DNA of 64,000 bases from Candidatus Poribacteria bacterium (GTDB lineage: Bacteria; Poribacteria; WGA-4E; WGA-3G), in NCBI GenBank assembly GCA_026702755.1, contig JAPPBX010000087.1, forward strand, positions 1 to 64,000, given 5' to 3'. The notes below the pieces were generated by a model. That model searched no databases and had not been told where the DNA came from. It saw only the letters and a list, made by a program, of their open reading frames with translations. The translations under genes were made by a program, and so were the position numbers. Positions 1 through 8,502 of the stretch are shown piece by piece. The first letter of the stretch is position 1; the number at the start of each line of letters is the position of its first letter.

Positions 1-1758
1 CACGCATCAAACTCAACAAATTATATCCAGCAATATAAATGTGACAGACTACTAGAAGTCTGGGCTGGTAATGTTGTCTTTTCAACCGATAACCAATACA
101 TTGCTGCGGCTCGTAATGGAGAGGGAATGGTTTATCTCTGGGCTGCTGAAACCGGAAAACTAAGTGCAACGTTATCACCTGATCCTGAAATCACCACAGG
201 GCTGATTAGGGTTGTCCCCCGTCCACTCTGTTTTTCTTCTGATGGGCAGATGCTTGCTTGTGTAAGCGCGATAAACACAGACGGTACGACAGTCGGCACC
301 TCGGATTTCATCTCAGTATGGGATGTGAAGAGTGGCAAACAGATTGCCACTCTCAAAGGGCCTACGGCAGTTGTGCATGCCCTCGATTTCTCACCTTGTG
401 GGCAGTTGCTTGCCGCTGGCGATGCAGATGGGATTTTACACGAGTGGGATATTGCCACCGAAAAACAGGTTCAAATGTCCTCTAAATATGCTGAAAAACC
501 TCGAGAGACGTATGTCCCTTTACCGGTGGTCATCCCTGCCTATTCGCCATCAGGTGTCCTGCACAACATTGCGAGGAGTCAAAGTAAAACGCGAATCACC
601 TTATGGAATGTGGAACGCTCTGAAAAATTGAACACGCTCAAACACCATCAAGACATCCGGAACATCTACTTTGCAAAGGGCATCACTTGGAATAGAGATT
701 CCCAAAAACCAATTGTGGTTTTTACAAGTGTCAGGGACATCAACGTGTGGACTTTGGATAAACCAAATTCTATTGTTACGACTTCTATTGATACTGACAG
801 TGTAGAATCTGTTGCATTCTCACCGGATGGACAAACACTCGCCAGTGTTAGTCGCGGCGGTTTTTCCACCTGTTGGGAGGTTGCCAAAAAACAGGTACGG
901 CAGCAGCATCTTCCAGCAAAAGTGCATACGCATTTCTTCTTACCCAATGGAAATATACACGCATTGGGCAGCATCGAAAACAGGGTCTACATCTGGGATG
1001 TTGAAACCAGCGAAAGAATTGCTACCCTTTCAGAACATTCAAAAAAGGTAAATACCGCCGCGTATTCATACATAAGCAAGGTTTGGGCGACCGGCGATAT
1101 AGCGGGAAACTTATATGTGTCAGACGGAAAGGGAAAACAGATAACTTTGTCCGGACATAGGAATTCAATAGAATCTCTGGCTTTCTCACCGAATGGTAGT
1201 CAACTGGTGAGTGCGTCAGGAGACAAAACGGTGCGCGTATGGGACATTCCATCTGGCAAAAAAGTCGCCTCGCTCCCATTAAACCAGTTAGATCCAGAAT
1301 GGTATCTTGGTAACTCACATCAAAAACAGCGTCTTAGGAAAACACAACGTGCTAGGTCCGAAAGAGGAGATACAACACAGCCGCCTGTTGAAATTAAAGC
1401 TATCGCTTTTTCGCCTCGCGGGGACATCATTGCTGGTGGCTTAATTTGGGAGATTCGGTTATGGGATGCCGCCACCTATGACATCCGCGCGGCGATCCTT
1501 CTACCAAGGGAATGTCGGTGTCCGTATGCGTTGGCATTTTCACCGTGTGGTAGGTATCTTGCCTCCGGCTCCTGGTGGGCTGGAACAGAGAAAGTGTCCA
1601 TTCGGTTATGGGACATCGCCACTTGTGAAAATATCCACACGTTCTGGGGTCATCCCACCGATGTTCAAGATCTCGCCTTTTCACCGGATGGTGCGCTTTT
1701 GGCGAGTGGAAGTGCTGATGGTACCATCCTGCTCTGGGATATGAAACCTTATTTGTAA
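1..1758 (+). CDS. WD40 repeat protein, 5' end outside window
   Basis: The reading frame is already open at base 1 and its first codons read as a WD40 blade ending in LLEVW, so the gene starts upstream. The visible part (about 585 codons) is a run of WD40 blades: repeated FSPDG or FSPCG turns, about 40 residues apart, each closed by a W-D strand such as VWDV or LWDI. The protein is presumably a beta-propeller scaffold; its partner cannot be read from sequence. The C-terminal stretch (SPCGRYLASGSWW, then the LWDMKPYL end) is shared with the WD40 genes at 49222 and 51215, so these are paralogues. The annotation as WD40 is secure; the biological role is unknown. Confidence 0.9.
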   Translation, partial: HASNSTNYIQQYKCDRLLEVWAGNVVFSTDNQYIAAARNGEGMVYLWAAETGKLSATLSPDPEITTGLIRVVPRPLCFSSDGQMLACVSAINTDGTTVGTSDFISVWDVKSGKQIATLKGPTAVVHALDFSPCGQLLAAGDADGILHEWDIATEKQVQMSSKYAEKPRETYVPLPVVIPAYSPSGVLHNIARSQSKTRITLWNVERSEKLNTLKHHQDIRNIYFAKGITWNRDSQKPIVVFTSVRDINVWTLDKPNSIVTTSIDTDSVESVAFSPDGQTLASVSRGGFSTCWEVAKKQVRQQHLPAKVHTHFFLPNGNIHALGSIENRVYIWDVETSERIATLSEHSKKVNTAAYSYISKVWATGDIAGNLYVSDGKGKQITLSGHRNSIESLAFSPNGSQLVSASGDKTVRVWDIPSGKKVASLPLNQLDPEWYLGNSHQKQRLRKTQRARSERGDTTQPPVEIKAIAFSPRGDIIAGGLIWEIRLWDAATYDIRAAILLPRECRCPYALAFSPCGRYLASGSWWAGTEKVSIRLWDIATCENIHTFWGHPTDVQDLAFSPDGALLASGSADGTILLWDMKPYL

Positions 1759-1759
1759 A

Positions 1760-1894
1760 GTAATCGTGCCTTTTGCTGTTCGTATCGCGCTGTTAGTTCT
1801 CTTTTTAATTTTCATGGGTATCACTTTCGGAGTGTATCCTACTATACGGGCAGCACGGATGACACCCATTGACGCACTCCGAACGGATGCATAG
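1760..1894 (+). pseudogene. 3' remnant of an ABC transporter permease (FtsX/MacB type)
   Basis: In the +1 frame relative to the WD40 gene, directly after its stop, 44 codons encode one hydrophobic helix followed by GVYPTIRAARMTPIDALR and a TAG stop at 1892-1894. This is the typical C-terminus of FtsX/MacB-type ABC permeases (last helix, then P-x-x-x-A-A-R-x-x-P-I-x-A-L-R). No permease sequence lies upstream because the WD40 gene occupies that DNA, and no RBS or start codon is placed for it. I read it as the stump of a deleted or recombined permease gene. Confidence 0.7.
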
Positions 1895-2047
1895 GCGTGT
1901 CTAAATTGCTTTCAAACCTGAGATTGGAAGGGTGGAAAATTGGAAGGGTGGAAGATTAGAAAGGGAAGTTTTTTCGGTTACGCAACTCAAAAACATAAGG
2001 AGGCTCCTCCTCGGTTGGCAATACGCCTTCCGATTGTAATCAACACA

Positions 2048-4525
2048 ATGAACTTTTACCAAAAAATCCTTTTATGTGCCATTGTGCTACTTGCCTGTTG
2101 GATACGCGTCCAAGGCGTATCCAGACTTCCCGATGGGCAGTTCACCTCTAACGATGCCTATCTCTTCGCTTCACAAGCACAAGAGATTGCCGAGCACGGA
2201 GTCCTCTCCGCACGCGATATGCAGCGTTGGCTGCCACACGGCAGAGATAACGGACAGATATTTCCACTCTACGCCTACGCCATCGCCTACACCCACAAAG
2301 CCATCGGTTGGGTGTCTCCAAAACTCACGCTTTATCATATCCAAGTCTATATCTCCGCTATCTGTTTCACACTCGGACTCGGTGTGTTGTGTTTCTTCCT
2401 TGCTCGCGTCTACGGTGTCACCTTCGCAGCAATTGCTGCGCTCCTTCTGGCAACGCTGCCGGGGAGTATAGAACGGAGCGCGGCGGGTTTTGGCGACAGG
2501 GATGCATGGTGCTGGATGCTCGGCATATTTGCCGTCATCAGTTATCTCTGGAAAGAAGGTATGGCACCTGGGCGACGTAGATGGATTGCGACCGCGATCG
2601 CTGGCTTTACCGTTTTCTTGGGTGGGCTGAGCTGGGAAGGCTTCGGGTTTTTCGTTCTGATGATTGTCGGGATAGAACTCTGGAAATTCTGTAGCACGGA
2701 CACGGAACACGATCCAACTATGGACGGAAACCGAACGGAGTCTGCTTATTACCTTAAAGTGAACGGAAACCGAACGGAGTCTGCCTACTACCTTAAAGAA
2801 TATCTCCTTTGGATGCTGATGTTCGTTCCGTGGCTTTATCTCATCAGTCCTGCCTATCGAAGCGGGTCGGGTTTCTCAACGCATGTCGCCTCGCTGATGC
2901 TACTTCCACCCCTGATGGTCTTTGTCCTACGCGGGGTTCGGTATCTGCTTCTCAAGTACGTTGAACAACTTCGTCCACATCCCCGAAAACTCGCGTGGGG
3001 ACTAACGCTGTTGAGCATTACTGTGGGAGTCGGGTATATCTTCATGCAAGCCGGTACCTTTGCTGAGACAGCCTACCCATTCCGTGAAAGTCAACTCATG
3101 CAGGGTATCGGAGAATTAGGAGACCCGAATTTCAGATATTGGGCAGGGCGATACGGGGCAGTGTTTGTGTTAGGGAGCCTTGGCTTGATAACTACCTGCT
3201 TGTACTTGTGGAAGTGGAAGAGCCTCCCTCTGGTCATCTCACTTGTGCTGTTTGTTGGCACAACTTTCTTTCGCACGCAGGTCAACGGGTGGATAAGTGA
3301 GGACACGTGCAATACGTTATTCTTCATTTCGTTAGGGTTAACAGTTCTATCAATCGGTATTGCCTGCCTCCAAAAAGAGATAACAGAAAATGAGTTGGTG
3401 ACACTCGCGATGCTCACATGGTTTCTTTTATGGGTGGGACTCGCGCGCGGCGGCAAACGGCACGACTTCTTTATCGGGCTGCCGATCGCTTATGGCACCG
3501 CGTGGCTCCTCTATTTTTCTCCTGTACATCTCATACAGAGACTCAAGGACGTAAAGATTCTTTATCCATCCGTTAGGGAAAAATGGGCGACTGCTACCTT
3601 TGCTATTATTGTGTTGGTCCCCGTTCTTTTTTGGACACCGATCGGCGGACATGCGAACAGGTCTATTCACGCTGCTGCACGCATGCGCCCACCTATCCCA
3701 GGACAAAATAGCAGGTCAGAGGCGTTTAAATGGATGCACGATACGCTTCCCAGAGAATCCGTGATTGCAGCAAATTGGGACTATGGCACACAACTCAATG
3801 TTCTCAGCGGTGTCAGGACTGTTGTTGATTCCGACCATTTTCTGCCGCACTGGATACACCTCTATTACCGACACGTCTTCAGCGCACAAGACACACGCGA
3901 GGCACTTGGATTTCTCAAAACACACAACGCCACGCATCTGATGCTAACGGAACGGGGTGTGACATCCAGTGCTCGGAGATATTCAAGCATGGGTAGCGAT
4001 GAAAACGCTAATAGGCAGTTTGAACTCTATCAACTGACGCGAACGGAGACACCTATTGGTAAGCCCTACCGCATGCAACCGCGGGGGACAGGTACACCGT
4101 TAGACTTCATTGAAATCATCCGTACCACACCTGACACATTATCTATCACCGCGCACTTTAAAGACGAAAATGAGGGAGTCGATGTAGGAGAGTTGGAAAA
4201 AATCTTGCCAGATATAACGGTAGAAAGAACTGTTAACACTCCGACTTCTCAAATATCGGTGGATATTGAAAAGGGTGGACTCGTTTTGGACTTTGACGCT
4301 GAAAGCCGTTTGAACAGAACCTATTACATCCCGCCGATAGGTTGGAACAGTCTTGCTGTCAAGTTGTTCCTGCGCGGTGAGCACACGGATATCTTTGTCC
4401 CTGTTTATTCGACAGATGACAGTGCCGCGAAAGACATCAAAGTGTGGGAGATTCGCTATCCGCCTGATATACAGACTGATGAGAAATATCTGGCAACGGA
4501 GCCAGAGGTAGCGGGTAAAAAGTGA
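2048..4525 (+). CDS. STT3/PglB-type oligosaccharyltransferase-like membrane protein
   Basis: This 825-residue protein resembles the STT3/AglB/PglB (GT66) family, which transfers lipid-linked oligosaccharide to Asn of exported proteins. It has an N-terminal helix, an external acidic motif SNDAY (D36), a second motif GFGDRDAW (D150, D152) placed like the STT3 metal-binding motif, about 11-13 membrane helices to residue ~540, and a soluble C-terminal domain. NWDYG at residues 576-580 matches the family's WWDYG signature with Trp replaced by Asn. I chose ATG 2048 because the longer frame begins with TTG 1940 inside a low-complexity repeat. A 39-bp tandem duplication sits in a loop at residues ~226-251. 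A glycosyltransferase of the related GT39/GT83 type is the alternative, but NWDYG favours STT3. The O-antigen ligase at 6118 may act in the same glycan pathway (inference). Confidence 0.75.
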   Translation: MNFYQKILLCAIVLLACWIRVQGVSRLPDGQFTSNDAYLFASQAQEIAEHGVLSARDMQRWLPHGRDNGQIFPLYAYAIAYTHKAIGWVSPKLTLYHIQVYISAICFTLGLGVLCFFLARVYGVTFAAIAALLLATLPGSIERSAAGFGDRDAWCWMLGIFAVISYLWKEGMAPGRRRWIATAIAGFTVFLGGLSWEGFGFFVLMIVGIELWKFCSTDTEHDPTMDGNRTESAYYLKVNGNRTESAYYLKEYLLWMLMFVPWLYLISPAYRSGSGFSTHVASLMLLPPLMVFVLRGVRYLLLKYVEQLRPHPRKLAWGLTLLSITVGVGYIFMQAGTFAETAYPFRESQLMQGIGELGDPNFRYWAGRYGAVFVLGSLGLITTCLYLWKWKSLPLVISLVLFVGTTFFRTQVNGWISEDTCNTLFFISLGLTVLSIGIACLQKEITENELVTLAMLTWFLLWVGLARGGKRHDFFIGLPIAYGTAWLLYFSPVHLIQRLKDVKILYPSVREKWATATFAIIVLVPVLFWTPIGGHANRSIHAAARMRPPIPGQNSRSEAFKWMHDTLPRESVIAANWDYGTQLNVLSGVRTVVDSDHFLPHWIHLYYRHVFSAQDTREALGFLKTHNATHLMLTERGVTSSARRYSSMGSDENANRQFELYQLTRTETPIGKPYRMQPRGTGTPLDFIEIIRTTPDTLSITAHFKDENEGVDVGELEKILPDITVERTVNTPTSQISVDIEKGGLVLDFDAESRLNRTYYIPPIGWNSLAVKLFLRGEHTDIFVPVYSTDDSAAKDIKVWEIRYPPDIQTDEKYLATEPEVAGKK
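2723..2798 (+). repeat. 39-bp in-frame tandem duplication
   Basis: Two near-identical copies of a 39-bp unit lie inside the STT3-like gene and encode GNRTESAYYLK twice. The copies differ at only a few third positions, so the duplication is fairly recent. Each unit contains N-R-T, an N-glycosylation sequon. Confidence 0.85.
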
Positions 4526-4542
4526 GAATAATGTTTCAAAGA

Positions 4543-4563
4543 GGCGAGGATACAATCCTCGCC
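4543..4563. terminator. GGCGAGG hairpin between convergent genes
   Basis: A perfect 9-bp stem (GGCGAGGAT / ATCCTCGCC) with a 3-base loop lies between the convergent ends of the STT3-like gene and the sulfatase gene, followed by AGCAG. It is one copy of a dispersed repeat (others at 7594, 23932, 28914 and near 35501). The position suits a bidirectional terminator, but there is no clear U-tract. Confidence 0.5.
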
Positions 4564-4583
4564 AGCAGCAGTACGGACATTAA

Positions 4584-5942
4584 TTAATATTGCCACCGAT
4601 TTTGGAATTGGGTGACCATGGCTTCGGGTGCGCCGTGTTGTGCTAAGAAGTCCAAAAATGCTTGGTAAAGCCGACGCGCTTCTGCTGTGTCCGATTCAAA
4701 TCGGTTATTCATCTGTTCGGGATCGGAAGGTAAATGGAACAATTGCTTCGGTGCTCCCTTGTTTTCTAAAAGCAAAGACCAAGTGCCATCGGTGATGTTA
4801 CCGTGTGGACTTCCGCCGTCAGGGCTCCATCCACCGACCCACGCACCGTGCGTCACAGTATATTCACGTCCTGTGTCGGTATCTCCCATAATAATTGGGA
4901 GAAGACTGTTGCCTTCCACTTGTGCCCCTCGGTCTGCGCCGAATACGTCAATGACAGTGGGCGGGATATCGACGATACTCGCAAGCGCATCCGTCCGACG
5001 CGGGGTCGCCTCTGGATGATAAACCAGCAGCGGAATGTGGATAATCTCTTCATACATGCTAAGATTCTTGGCGAGCAGTCCGTGTTCACCCAATAGGAAG
5101 CCGTGATCCGCCATGAAAATCACCATCGTGTTTTCCATCAAGCCCATGTAGTCAATTTTCCGAAGAAGCTGCCCGATCCAATTGTCAACCAGCGATGCTT
5201 CTGCCCGGTAGAGCGCGTTGAGACGTTCCGTCTCGCGTTCATTCATCGGATTTGGACCGTAGGGTGGATAGATCGGTTCCGGTCCGTCGTAATCGCTCGA
5301 ATCGAAACGCTTTAGATACCATTCGGGTGCATCCCACGGTTCGTGCGGATCGAAGGTGTCTACCATCAAGTAGAAGTTTTCGTGCTGATAGTTCCGCTCT
5401 AACCAATCGCAAGCCGTCTGCACAGTCTGTGCGACGAAGGTATCCGCCTCTGTCTGCCGAAAGTCGGTATTTCTAATGTGGTTGCCGAGTCCAGAGGGTA
5501 ACTTATTCGGATGGGTTCGTGTATACTCACGATACCGCAATGAATCCTGTGATTCATAATCGTAAGGATGGGTTTCTAAGCAATCGCCTTCCTGCCCGCG
5601 AATCCATTTCCACCCGGTGAACCCACGATTGTAAAAAAAGCCGTTGTTGATATGGTGGGGTGTATCTGCAATCATCATGCTGACAACACCCGCGTTCGTT
5701 AAATCGGTTGCGATGACCGGTACATCTCGTTTGAGGGGCTCCCATCCGCGTCGACAGATGCCGACCTGACCTGTCACCAAATCTCCTCGGATCGGCACAG
5801 TTGGATAACTACATACATACGCCTTGTCGAAAATGACACATTTTTCTGCGAAAGCGTTTAGGGACGGGGTGTACCCTTTGCCTCCATAGAGAGTGAGGTT
5901 ATCGCGTCGAAACGTGTCTGAAATAATGTGGATGATGTTCAT
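4584..5942 (-). CDS. Sulfatase-family hydrolase with Thr in place of the catalytic Cys/Ser
   Basis: The 452-residue protein has the alkaline-phosphatase/sulfatase fold: N-terminal metal site IISDTFRRDN (D9), a signature region, DPHEPWDAP in the middle, and ADHGFLLGEHGLLAK with conserved D-H and Lys. In formylglycine sulfatases the signature is C/S-x-P-x-R followed by xxLLTG. Here the aligned residues are T48-V-P50-I-R52 followed by GDLVTG, so the formylglycine precursor is replaced by Thr. Other superfamily members (nucleotide pyrophosphatase/phosphodiesterases) use Thr directly as nucleophile, so a phosphoesterase activity, or loss of activity, is plausible. No signal peptide is visible, so it appears cytoplasmic. 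The start is supported by GGAGAT 6 bases upstream. Confidence 0.85.
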   Translation of the reverse strand: MNIIHIISDTFRRDNLTLYGGKGYTPSLNAFAEKCVIFDKAYVCSYPTVPIRGDLVTGQVGICRRGWEPLKRDVPVIATDLTNAGVVSMMIADTPHHINNGFFYNRGFTGWKWIRGQEGDCLETHPYDYESQDSLRYREYTRTHPNKLPSGLGNHIRNTDFRQTEADTFVAQTVQTACDWLERNYQHENFYLMVDTFDPHEPWDAPEWYLKRFDSSDYDGPEPIYPPYGPNPMNERETERLNALYRAEASLVDNWIGQLLRKIDYMGLMENTMVIFMADHGFLLGEHGLLAKNLSMYEEIIHIPLLVYHPEATPRRTDALASIVDIPPTVIDVFGADRGAQVEGNSLLPIIMGDTDTGREYTVTHGAWVGGWSPDGGSPHGNITDGTWSLLLENKGAPKQLFHLPSDPEQMNNRFESDTAEARRLYQAFLDFLAQHGAPEAMVTQFQNRWQY

Positions 5943-5979
5943 TTAATATCTCCATTGGAATTGGGCGATGAAACTCATT

Positions 5980-6117
5980 TATACCAAACGTTGGACAATT
6001 TTAAGATGCTTCTGAGCGGACTCTATCTTTTGTTATATAGGAGGCCAACAGTCTCCTATGCTACGATGCCACAGGCTAACGGTTTCCTATGCTACAATTT
6101 GTCCAAAGTTTAGTATA
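5980..6117. repeat. MITE-like element with ~22-bp imperfect terminal inverted repeats
   Basis: The left end reads TATACCAAACGTTGGACAA and the right end, reverse-complemented, reads TATACTAAACTTTGGACAA; both continue for a few bases. The 138-bp interior holds repeated CCTATGCTAC words. A 34-base internal block (6064-6097) is identical to 27317-27350. Related ends occur near 21800-21832 and 28994-29014. No ORF lies inside. The element abuts the stop codon of the O-antigen ligase-like gene. Confidence 0.75.
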
Positions 6118-7515
6118 TTATACACCGTCTTCAGTTTCTGATGTATTCTTTTCCCGGGCAGCCATCTGCACGACAGCTGGCAACAACCCATAAATGCCCC
6201 AAAAAGGAACACCAATGGCATCGCCGTTCAGGAGGTTGTTCACCGTGAAATGCACCATAAGCGAAATTTCTGCTGCCATCAACCCAATAACAATAGCACG
6301 GTAGAAACCATCGCTTAGCGTTTCGAGTGCACGGAAGCCGTAGCGCAAGAAGGCAAAATTCAGCCAGACCCACACGACTAACCCAACGATCCCCAATTCC
6401 GCCATAACCTGAAGATATTCGCTATGTGCACCGAGTTGATATTGCGCTGTATAACTCCCTACAAGCGCGACATCCTCTTCATACAGCATCGCAAATGCCC
6501 CATAGCCCTTCCCCAAAATAGGGTTTTCAACGAACATCACGAATGCCTGTCCCCACCGCAGGAGGCGCGCCCGGTTTGAAGCATAGCTGAGATCCACCGT
6601 GGACGAAATCCGTTCAACAAAGATGTTATAGATACTGGGTAAACTCAGACAGGCTAATAAGATGAGACACGCCGCGCCAACAAACAGAACCTTTTTATGT
6701 GTGACACCTCGTCCGAGTTGCAACAGCATAAAGCCGAGCGCGACAATAACAGAGAGCCAAACGCCGCGTGAAAAGCACATGAGGAGTCCTACACCGAAGC
6801 AGGCGAACCATACCGTCCATAACACGCGATCGTACTGACCATTGTCAAAGAGGAAGCGACTGAGGCACACAAGAAAGAAAAGTGCGGTGAATGCCCCGTA
6901 GACAGAGTAATTCGTAAACGGCGCGCTCCGATAAGCACTCGTCCACTGCCATGCATCAATGTGATAGACTAAGACAATAACTGTCCAAATAACGGCAACC
7001 GCTGCAGATGGAAAACTCGCAATAAAAAGTCGTTTCAGTGTAGTCCTATTTTGAACTACAGTGTACACGACGACACTAAACAGCACGTAAACTGTCGCCC
7101 GGAGTGTCCCTTTAAGTGTGCCAAACAGATCCGGTGTGTTGATTGCCGAGAGGAACATAACGAAGATATATAAGCAGATTGGTAAGAAAAAAGGGAAGGT
7201 GTTTTCCGGTTTATCCTTCTGGAGTGTCCGGTCAATTATTTTTCGCACACAATAAACGGCGGCAAGCATGCCTAATAGGGGTTCTGTCGGTGTTTGAATC
7301 TCAAAAAGACGACCGGGGAGAATGTAGCGAAATGAAAACGGTAGGGCAATCAACAGCAGATAAACTGCAATCTCCATGCCGAGGAAGACGAAAGCCCCCG
7401 TTGCGATCAATAAGCAGAGAAACAGGAGTGGTGTGTCCGAATAACCGCCGATAACGCAGCCGAACACGAGACAGACAACAAAGGGGAAAAATCGTTTGCC
7501 ATGCTTTAAGAACAT
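6118..7515 (-). CDS. O-antigen ligase/polymerase-like membrane protein (Wzy_C family)
   Basis: A 465-residue polytopic protein with about 11-12 hydrophobic helices. Between the later helices it carries the family's large periplasmic loop (about residues 290-380) with NPILGKGYGAF and AHSEYLQVMAELGIVGL; the His-Ser-Glu-Tyr segment followed by a helix beginning ELGIVGL is characteristic of O-antigen ligases and related polymerases. Such enzymes move undecaprenyl-linked glycans to lipid A core, protein or another chain at the periplasmic face. Members of the family cannot be told apart (WaaL, Wzy, PglL) from sequence alone. The gene is close to the STT3-like gene but convergent to it, so they are not co-transcribed. 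Confidence 0.8.
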   Translation of the reverse strand: MFLKHGKRFFPFVVCLVFGCVIGGYSDTPLLFLCLLIATGAFVFLGMEIAVYLLLIALPFSFRYILPGRLFEIQTPTEPLLGMLAAVYCVRKIIDRTLQKDKPENTFPFFLPICLYIFVMFLSAINTPDLFGTLKGTLRATVYVLFSVVVYTVVQNRTTLKRLFIASFPSAAVAVIWTVIVLVYHIDAWQWTSAYRSAPFTNYSVYGAFTALFFLVCLSRFLFDNGQYDRVLWTVWFACFGVGLLMCFSRGVWLSVIVALGFMLLQLGRGVTHKKVLFVGAACLILLACLSLPSIYNIFVERISSTVDLSYASNRARLLRWGQAFVMFVENPILGKGYGAFAMLYEEDVALVGSYTAQYQLGAHSEYLQVMAELGIVGLVVWVWLNFAFLRYGFRALETLSDGFYRAIVIGLMAAEISLMVHFTVNNLLNGDAIGVPFWGIYGLLPAVVQMAAREKNTSETEDGV

Positions 7516-7527
7516 TCCTGAAGTGGT

Positions 7528-7654
7528 TATCGGTTTGTTAGTTATTAGTGGTCAGGCATAGTAAAGCCCACAATTACTTGGATTCCGACAGTGGGCGAGG
7601 TTACAAACCTCGCCAGCGGTTTGCGGACTGACAACCGATAACTGACGACTATTT
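7528..7654. repeat. AGTTATCAG-family intergenic element with nested GGCGAGG hairpin
   Basis: The left end (GGTTATCGGTTTGTTAGTTATTAG) and right end (CTGACAACCGATAACTGACGAC) are imperfect inverted copies of each other. A hairpin GGCGAGGTT-ACA-AACCTCGCC lies inside at 7594-7614. The element fills most of the gap between two minus-strand genes and may end transcription of the beta-barrel gene. Confidence 0.6.
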
Positions 7655-7655
7655 T

Positions 7656-8339
7656 CTAAAATTTCATTTTGACACCCAGTCCGACAGCAGTCCCGTCTAA
7701 AATTACGTCAAGCGGGGTATCGCCTGTTGTTTCCACCGTTTTAAGTATCCGTTTCAACTCAAAGCTGAGTGAAAGATTATGGTCCCATTGGAAGAGTTCT
7801 GCCCCGATGAAGGCAAACCCGGTCGCACCTGAAGAACCGTCATCGAAACTGATGCCCTGCTGTTCAACCAAATCGACTGCACTACCGCTAAAACTCGCTC
7901 CTAAAAAGCCGATACCGCCGCCCACATAGATCGGTAGATATTCCGACAGAAGGACGGGACGATAGATAAACTGATAGGAAATTGGGATAAGGGTTGTAGA
8001 GAGATTTGCCGAGACAGGTGATGGGAGGTCAAGTTCCATCCGCCAATAGCCAAGTTCTAAACGTGAATCCAACGCCGGGCTATGTTCAAATACAACCGAA
8101 AACGTAGGTAACATTGCCCCTGGAACGTGCGATACCCCAACGCTCTGAAGGATATCAACCAAACCGCCTAACTCCGGTTTGTATGAAAATAGAGAGAGTT
8201 GGAAAGATGGGAATTGAAGGTACTCCGCTAAAAAATCTCGGACAGGTGATGGACGTAAGGGTTGCACATCAGTGGTATCCGCAAGTGTTAGACAGGGAAT
8301 CAACAACAGAAGCAAGAAACTGGCAAATACCAAACGCAT
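7656..8339 (-). CDS. Putative outer-membrane beta-barrel protein
   Basis: The 227-residue protein begins with a signal peptide (about residues 1-20, hydrophobic LLLLLIPCLTLA, cleavage likely after ALA-D or LTLA). The rest alternates polar and hydrophobic residues in strands and ends LGVKMKF, with the C-terminal Phe typical of proteins handed to the BAM complex. Gly-rich strand turns such as YVGGGIGFLGASF fit an OmpW/OmpA-like small barrel. No specific family is recognised. AAGGAC lies upstream of the ATG. It precedes the O-antigen ligase gene on the same strand, but a repeat separates them. Confidence 0.65.
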   Translation of the reverse strand: MRLVFASFLLLLLIPCLTLADTTDVQPLRPSPVRDFLAEYLQFPSFQLSLFSYKPELGGLVDILQSVGVSHVPGAMLPTFSVVFEHSPALDSRLELGYWRMELDLPSPVSANLSTTLIPISYQFIYRPVLLSEYLPIYVGGGIGFLGASFSGSAVDLVEQQGISFDDGSSGATGFAFIGAELFQWDHNLSLSFELKRILKTVETTGDTPLDVILDGTAVGLGVKMKF

Positions 8340-8502
8340 AACGATAATGTCCTTATCCGACCTGTACTATGACAACGATAGGCGGGTTCAGTGACCCGCC
8401 TCAACGTTGATACGACAATACTTGGGCTGCGTGCATTGGGTCAGGGGAACTCAGATAACTGCGACCCAATGAATCGTCAGGAATTAATGTGGGTGTTTAT
8501 GA

